Source: Lentisphaerota bacterium | Lineage (GTDB): Bacteria; Verrucomicrobiota; Kiritimatiellia; JAAZAB01 | Direction: 5' to 3' | Assembly (NCBI GenBank): GCA_016199105.1 | Contig: JACQHI010000305.1 | Span: 1-7,848, forward strand | DNA: 7,848 nucleotides | Part shown: positions 5,189-7,848 of the stretch, one piece after another | How the letters are laid out: each line of letters begins with the position of its first letter | Numbering within the stretch: the stretch's first letter is position 1 | Program-made: the position numbers and the translations under genes | The notes under the pieces: model-generated | The model's input: only the letters and a program-made list of their open reading frames with translations | Told to the model about the DNA's origin: nothing | Database searches by the model: none

Positions 5189-6514
5189 ATGCGCTTGGGG
5201 CACATACCGTGGGTCTGTCTGCTGATGCTGCTGACGTTTGTCGCCAGCTCCCGTGCGGTCACCCGCTATTGGGCGACAACCACGGGCACATGGCACACGG
5301 CCGGCAATTGGAATCCGGCCCAGATTCCGCTGGCCGGCGACGATATCGTCGCCACCAACGGCGGCATCAGCATTGTCCTGACCAATTTCACCGCCAATCT
5401 GAACTCCCTGACTCTGGGCGGCGCCACCACGAATTTCAGCCGCCTGACGTGCACGAATTGGACCTCGTATATCCAGGCCACGACCGTGTCGGTTTTTTCC
5501 AACGGCATCCTGTCCTGCGCCGGCCCCTTCACGAATCTGCCGCCCACCTATACGAACGCCGCGTATTATTCCAACCGGGTCTATGTGATCTGCCAGGATT
5601 TCTTTTTGGACACCGGCGGCAGTATAAATGTGGATGCGAAAGGTTATGCGGGGGGTGTCGCGGCCAATATGAGTGGAAATGGTCCCGGGTACGGCGCAGC
5701 CGGCTCTCATTCGCCTGGGGCGGGTCATGGGGGACGGGGGGGAGATGCCGGGAATGGAGGCTCGGTCGCTGGAGGCATCGCGTATGACTCGACCACTGCG
5801 CCGGTGTTGCCCGGCAGCGGGGGCGGAGGAGGCGCGGCCGGTGTTGGGGGAAACGGCGGCGGAGCCGTCCGTATCGAGGCCACAGGCATAGTGACGATTA
5901 ATGGCGTGATCACGGCGAATGGCACACTGGCCGGTTCGTATGGCGGCGGAGGCTCGGGCGGATCCATTTATATCACCTGCACGGCGTTGACCGGAACGAA
6001 TGGAGTGATGACCGTCAATGGCGGGAACATGCCGGATTATGGAGCGTCGGGTGGCGGCGGCCGGATTGCCGTCGTTTACGATGCGCCGTCTCAGGCGGCC
6101 ATGCCGGTTCCATCCATCCGCTTTTCGGCCAATCGCGGGTTGGGCGGTGTGGCGGGTTATCCGGCTTATGTGAGTCAATGGGATCCGCATGTGAATATGT
6201 GGAGCAAATTCGGGGATTTGGGAACTCTGTTTTTTATCGACAATCGGTTTCTCGCGGAGACGATTGACGATAGCGGTGTCTGGTCGGCGCCCGGTTTTTC
6301 CAGTTGGGCGGTGGGGAACCTGACGCTGAGCAACGCCTATTTCAGGATCCCGACCAGTGACTTCATTTTGACGGTCACCAATCACATCACCATCCTGGGC
6401 ACGAATGGCGTCTTGCAGTTGACGAATGCTTCCGTCACTTGTGGCGGCAACTTGATGGTGTCAAACGGGGCCGCCTCATGTTGTTTGGGAATACCACGTC
6501 GCGTCCGGCGGTGA
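5189..6514 (+). CDS. Large secreted Gly/Asn-rich surface protein, N-terminal part (frame broken at 6467-6470)
   Basis: This is an exported protein of unknown function. The signal peptide is residues 1-23 (MRLGHIPWVCLLMLLTFVASS, then RA), with likely cleavage after SSRA. A domain opening with YWATTTGTWHTAGNWNPAQI follows; this beta-rich motif is common at the N-terminus of large secreted proteins of Verrucomicrobia-like bacteria. A Gly-rich module with PGSGGGGGAAGVGGNGGGA and GGGGSGGSIYITC follows (5579-6088), then a Thr/Asn-rich beta region. The frame ends at TGA 6512-6514 with CCLGIPRRVRR, which is out of character. Adding one G to the run at 6467-6470 restores SNGGRLMLFGNTTSRP and continues without a stop to the window end in the next frame. 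The feature is therefore the 5' half of one gene broken by mutation or sequencing error. An alternative start is the ATG at 5168. Adhesion, or a matrix or S-layer-like role, is a guess from composition. Confidence 0.82.
   Translation: MRLGHIPWVCLLMLLTFVASSRAVTRYWATTTGTWHTAGNWNPAQIPLAGDDIVATNGGISIVLTNFTANLNSLTLGGATTNFSRLTCTNWTSYIQATTVSVFSNGILSCAGPFTNLPPTYTNAAYYSNRVYVICQDFFLDTGGSINVDAKGYAGGVAANMSGNGPGYGAAGSHSPGAGHGGRGGDAGNGGSVAGGIAYDSTTAPVLPGSGGGGGAAGVGGNGGGAVRIEATGIVTINGVITANGTLAGSYGGGGSGGSIYITCTALTGTNGVMTVNGGNMPDYGASGGGGRIAVVYDAPSQAAMPVPSIRFSANRGLGGVAGYPAYVSQWDPHVNMWSKFGDLGTLFFIDNRFLAETIDDSGVWSAPGFSSWAVGNLTLSNAYFRIPTSDFILTVTNHITILGTNGVLQLTNASVTCGGNLMVSNGAASCCLGIPRRVRR
5579..6088 (+). repeat. 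Gly-rich protein module, copy 1
   Basis: About 170 codons: a beta lead-in (VYVICQDFFLDTGGSINVDA), a Gly/Ala-rich stretch, a P-GSGGGGG segment, NGGGAVRIEA, a GVITANG turn, YGGGGSGGSIYITC, VNGG, and GGGGRIAVVYDAP. The same order recurs in copy 2 (6700-7248). The alternation of short beta strands and Gly-rich turns suggests a beta-solenoid or beta-sandwich fold, which is inference. Confidence 0.7.
6467..6470 (+). other. Probable single-base deletion (frameshift) in a G run
   Basis: The run has four G; five would keep frame 2 in phase with the downstream open frame. Upstream codons fit the protein up to this point (NLMVSNG), and downstream codons fit from CGC at 6472 (RLMLFGNTTSRPAVNVGGDL). The two Gly-rich modules give independent support: an identical 23-bp stretch occurs in the same codon phase at 5939-5961 and 7090-7112, an offset of 1151 bases, which is one short of a multiple of three. 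Confidence 0.8.
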
Positions 6515-7848
6515 ACGTCGGCGGCGATTTGCGCGTCGTGGGAGTGGGCGGATCGGTGTCCTCGGCGCTCTTTTATGTGTATGCCGGCATGACGAACGCC
6601 GGCTTTACGAATTACGGCGCCTTGGTCAGCGTGACGGGAGATGTCTATCTGGCGACCAATGCCTGGATCGTTCCCGTCTCGCATCCCACAAACGGGGGTT
6701 CCGTTCTTTTTCGTATGCGGAATATGCTCGTTTCAACGAACGCGGGCTTTAACGCCACTCGACGCGGCTTCGACAAAGGTTCCGATGGTTCCGTGGCCGC
6801 CAACGGGGTGGGGCCCGGCTTCGGCTACTGGGGCGCCAGTGTCCGTCATACCGGCGGCGGCTACGGCGGCATTGGCGGACGATCCGAAACCACCATAACG
6901 GTCGGCGCCATGTATGGCTCGGCCAATGCGCCCGTGGATCCCGGCAGCTCGGGAGGCAGTGGCGGAGGCTGGGGTCGGTGGGGTGGAAAAGGGGGTGGGG
7001 CGGTTCGCATTCAGGCGAGAGAAACCATCAACCTCAATGGCTTGATCGCCGCGGCAGGCGAATTTATCAGTTCGGCGGGAGCGGGCAATTATGGCGGCGG
7101 AGGCTCGGGCGGGGGGATTTTTCTCACGTGTCGAACGCTTCAAGGCGCCAACGGGCTTTTGCTTGCCAATGGCGGTCCCTCGGGCTATGCCAATATTTGC
7201 GGGGGCGGCGGCGGCGGACGTATCGCCGTATGGAGAGTCAGCGATGTCTATTCCGGTTCCATTTCCAACTCGGCCGCCGGCGGTATCGGCGCGCTTGCCG
7301 TTCCCACGAACGGCTATCCGGGCACGGTGGTCTATGGCCTGTTGCCGGATATTTCCCTCAGCTCGACGTCCCTGGTTGCCTCCACAATGTATGGCGCTAC
7401 GACTTCGATTTCATTCGAGGTTTGGGACAGCCTCCCCGCAAATGCCGTGCTGGCCTATGATGTGACCACCAATGTCGCATGGCTGTCGGCCGGCCCGGTC
7501 TCCGGCGTCAGCACCGGCGAGCACGACACCATCGTCCTCACCTGCGGCTCCGCGACGTTAAACGCCGGCATTTCCACGGGCCTTGTCACGATCACGTCGC
7601 TCGACAGCCTGTCCGATCGCCAGATCTATCGCACGATCCAGATCGTTCTCAATGTCCTGCCCGGCCTGGGCGTCAGTCCGACGAACTTCTTCCGTTCGAT
7701 CACAATGGGCACGAACGCGTCGAGCCAGAGTTTCCAGATATGGAATGACGGGGGCACCAACGCGCTCTATTACGAGATCGTCTCCGATGCCGCCTGGCTG
7801 GGCGTGAGTCCGACGAACGGGACGAGTTCCGGGGAATACGATCCGATC
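6478..7848 (+). CDS. Continuation of the large secreted protein: second Gly-rich module and BACON-like domains (3' end outside window)
   Basis: The frame is open from before 6472 to the last base with no stop. The ATG at 6478 is only the first formal start and has no ribosome binding site, so this is best read as the downstream part of the gene starting at 5189. From the start: a Thr/Asn/Val-rich beta region (NVGGDLRVVGVGGSVSSALF), a second Gly-rich module (6700-7248) closely matching the first, then BACON-like beta-sandwich domains. One complete copy lies at about 7345-7662 (AYDVTTNVAWLSAGPVSGVS, GEHDTIVL). A second begins at about 7663 (GLGVSPTNFF; YYEIVSDAAWLGVSPTNGTS) and is cut by the window end. 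BACON domains are linked to carbohydrate or mucin binding in Bacteroidetes, but binding here is inference. If the frameshift is real, this part would probably not be made. Confidence 0.8.
   Translation, partial: MLFGNTTSRPAVNVGGDLRVVGVGGSVSSALFYVYAGMTNAGFTNYGALVSVTGDVYLATNAWIVPVSHPTNGGSVLFRMRNMLVSTNAGFNATRRGFDKGSDGSVAANGVGPGFGYWGASVRHTGGGYGGIGGRSETTITVGAMYGSANAPVDPGSSGGSGGGWGRWGGKGGGAVRIQARETINLNGLIAAAGEFISSAGAGNYGGGGSGGGIFLTCRTLQGANGLLLANGGPSGYANICGGGGGGRIAVWRVSDVYSGSISNSAAGGIGALAVPTNGYPGTVVYGLLPDISLSSTSLVASTMYGATTSISFEVWDSLPANAVLAYDVTTNVAWLSAGPVSGVSTGEHDTIVLTCGSATLNAGISTGLVTITSLDSLSDRQIYRTIQIVLNVLPGLGVSPTNFFRSITMGTNASSQSFQIWNDGGTNALYYEIVSDAAWLGVSPTNGTSSGEYDPI
6700..7248 (+). repeat. Gly-rich protein module, copy 2
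   Basis: This is the counterpart of 5579-6088 in the shifted frame, with the landmarks in the same order: GFDKGSDGS, GGGYGGIGGRS, NAPVDPGSSGGSGGGWG, KGGGAVRIQA, NLNGLIAAAG, YGGGGSGGGIFLTC, LANGG, GGGGGGRIAVWRV. It has a longer Gly-rich middle than copy 1. A 23-bp stretch (7090-7112) is identical in DNA to 5939-5961. Confidence 0.7.
7345..7662 (+). other. BACON-like domain, complete copy
   Basis: About 106 codons with the pattern of BACON or similar bacterial Ig-like domains: a first strand (DISLSSTSLVAS), an aromatic core strand (LAYDVTTNVAWLSAGP), GVSTGEHDTIVL, a NAGISTGLVTITS turn and the closing strand YRTIQIVLNVLP. The next copy starts directly after it and shows the matching WLGVSPTNGTSSGEYD before the window ends. 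The family call rests on remembered patterns. Confidence 0.55.

Noticed and set aside
4867..5787. Plus-strand 306-codon open frame crossing the heptamer array into the secreted-protein gene
   Set aside because: Its first part is translated 7-bp repeats and its second part is an out-of-frame reading of the signal-peptide gene, whose own frame has a ribosome binding site and clear protein features.
5159..6385. Minus-strand 408-codon open frame opposite the secreted protein
   Set aside because: Its composition is rich in Arg, Gly and Ala with no domain pattern. It is the kind of long antisense frame that GC-rich, Gly-rich coding sequence produces.
6460..6480. Programmed -1 ribosomal frameshift at the G run
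   Set aside because: No canonical X-XXY-YYZ slippery heptamer is present. Slipping back on GGG would pair the tRNA with CGG, and no clear downstream stimulatory structure was noticed. A missing base is simpler.

Overview
The window is GC-rich and carries four genes, two of them cut by the window edges, plus two repeat-laden intergenic stretches. It looks like a chromosomal segment of a PVC-superphylum bacterium, most likely Kiritimatiellota, Verrucomicrobiota or Lentisphaerota. This placement is an inference from style. The secreted protein is Thr/Asn/Gly-rich and has a 'GTWxxAxNWxP' N-terminus and BACON-like domains. Families of 7-bp repeats also sit between the genes. No rRNA, tRNA, transposase, CRISPR array or prophage gene was seen.

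Layout. (1) Positions 1-2067 (+) hold the C-terminal part of a membrane-anchored protein whose transmembrane end leads into discoidin-like, TPR-like and beta-sandwich domains. It is probably the tail of a GT39/PMT-like glycosyltransferase. (2) Positions 2075-3391 (-) hold a CPA2-type cation:proton antiporter that converges on gene 1, with only 7 bp between the stop codons. (3) Positions 3392-4071 have no convincing gene. They hold a MITE-like element bounded by inverted GTTTTGCAAG copies and packed with hairpins, a duplicated ATGATTTTG motif, an interrupted TGTGTTTC repeat, and heptamer repeats that run almost to the next start codon. (4) Positions 4072-4857 (+) hold a left-handed beta-helix (hexapeptide) acyltransferase with a GTG start. 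Its last codons and stop lie inside a 28-bp tandem hairpin repeat. (5) Positions 4858-5188 are intergenic. They hold a large symmetric inverted repeat built of six 7-bp units on each arm. (6) From 5189 to the window end (+) is a very large secreted protein: signal peptide, N-terminal beta-rich domain, two copies of a Gly-rich module, and BACON-like domains. Its reading frame is broken by one missing base in a G run at 6467-6470.

The partial glycosyltransferase-like protein and the acyltransferase would both fit envelope polysaccharide work, and the large secreted protein is a surface or exported product. The antiporter is general ion housekeeping. The genes do not form one operon, and nothing in the window shows that they act together. 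The most unusual content is the bracketing of the acyltransferase gene by several families of 7-bp-periodic and hairpin repeats that reach into its leader and its C-terminus. The second point is the frameshifted, internally duplicated giant protein.
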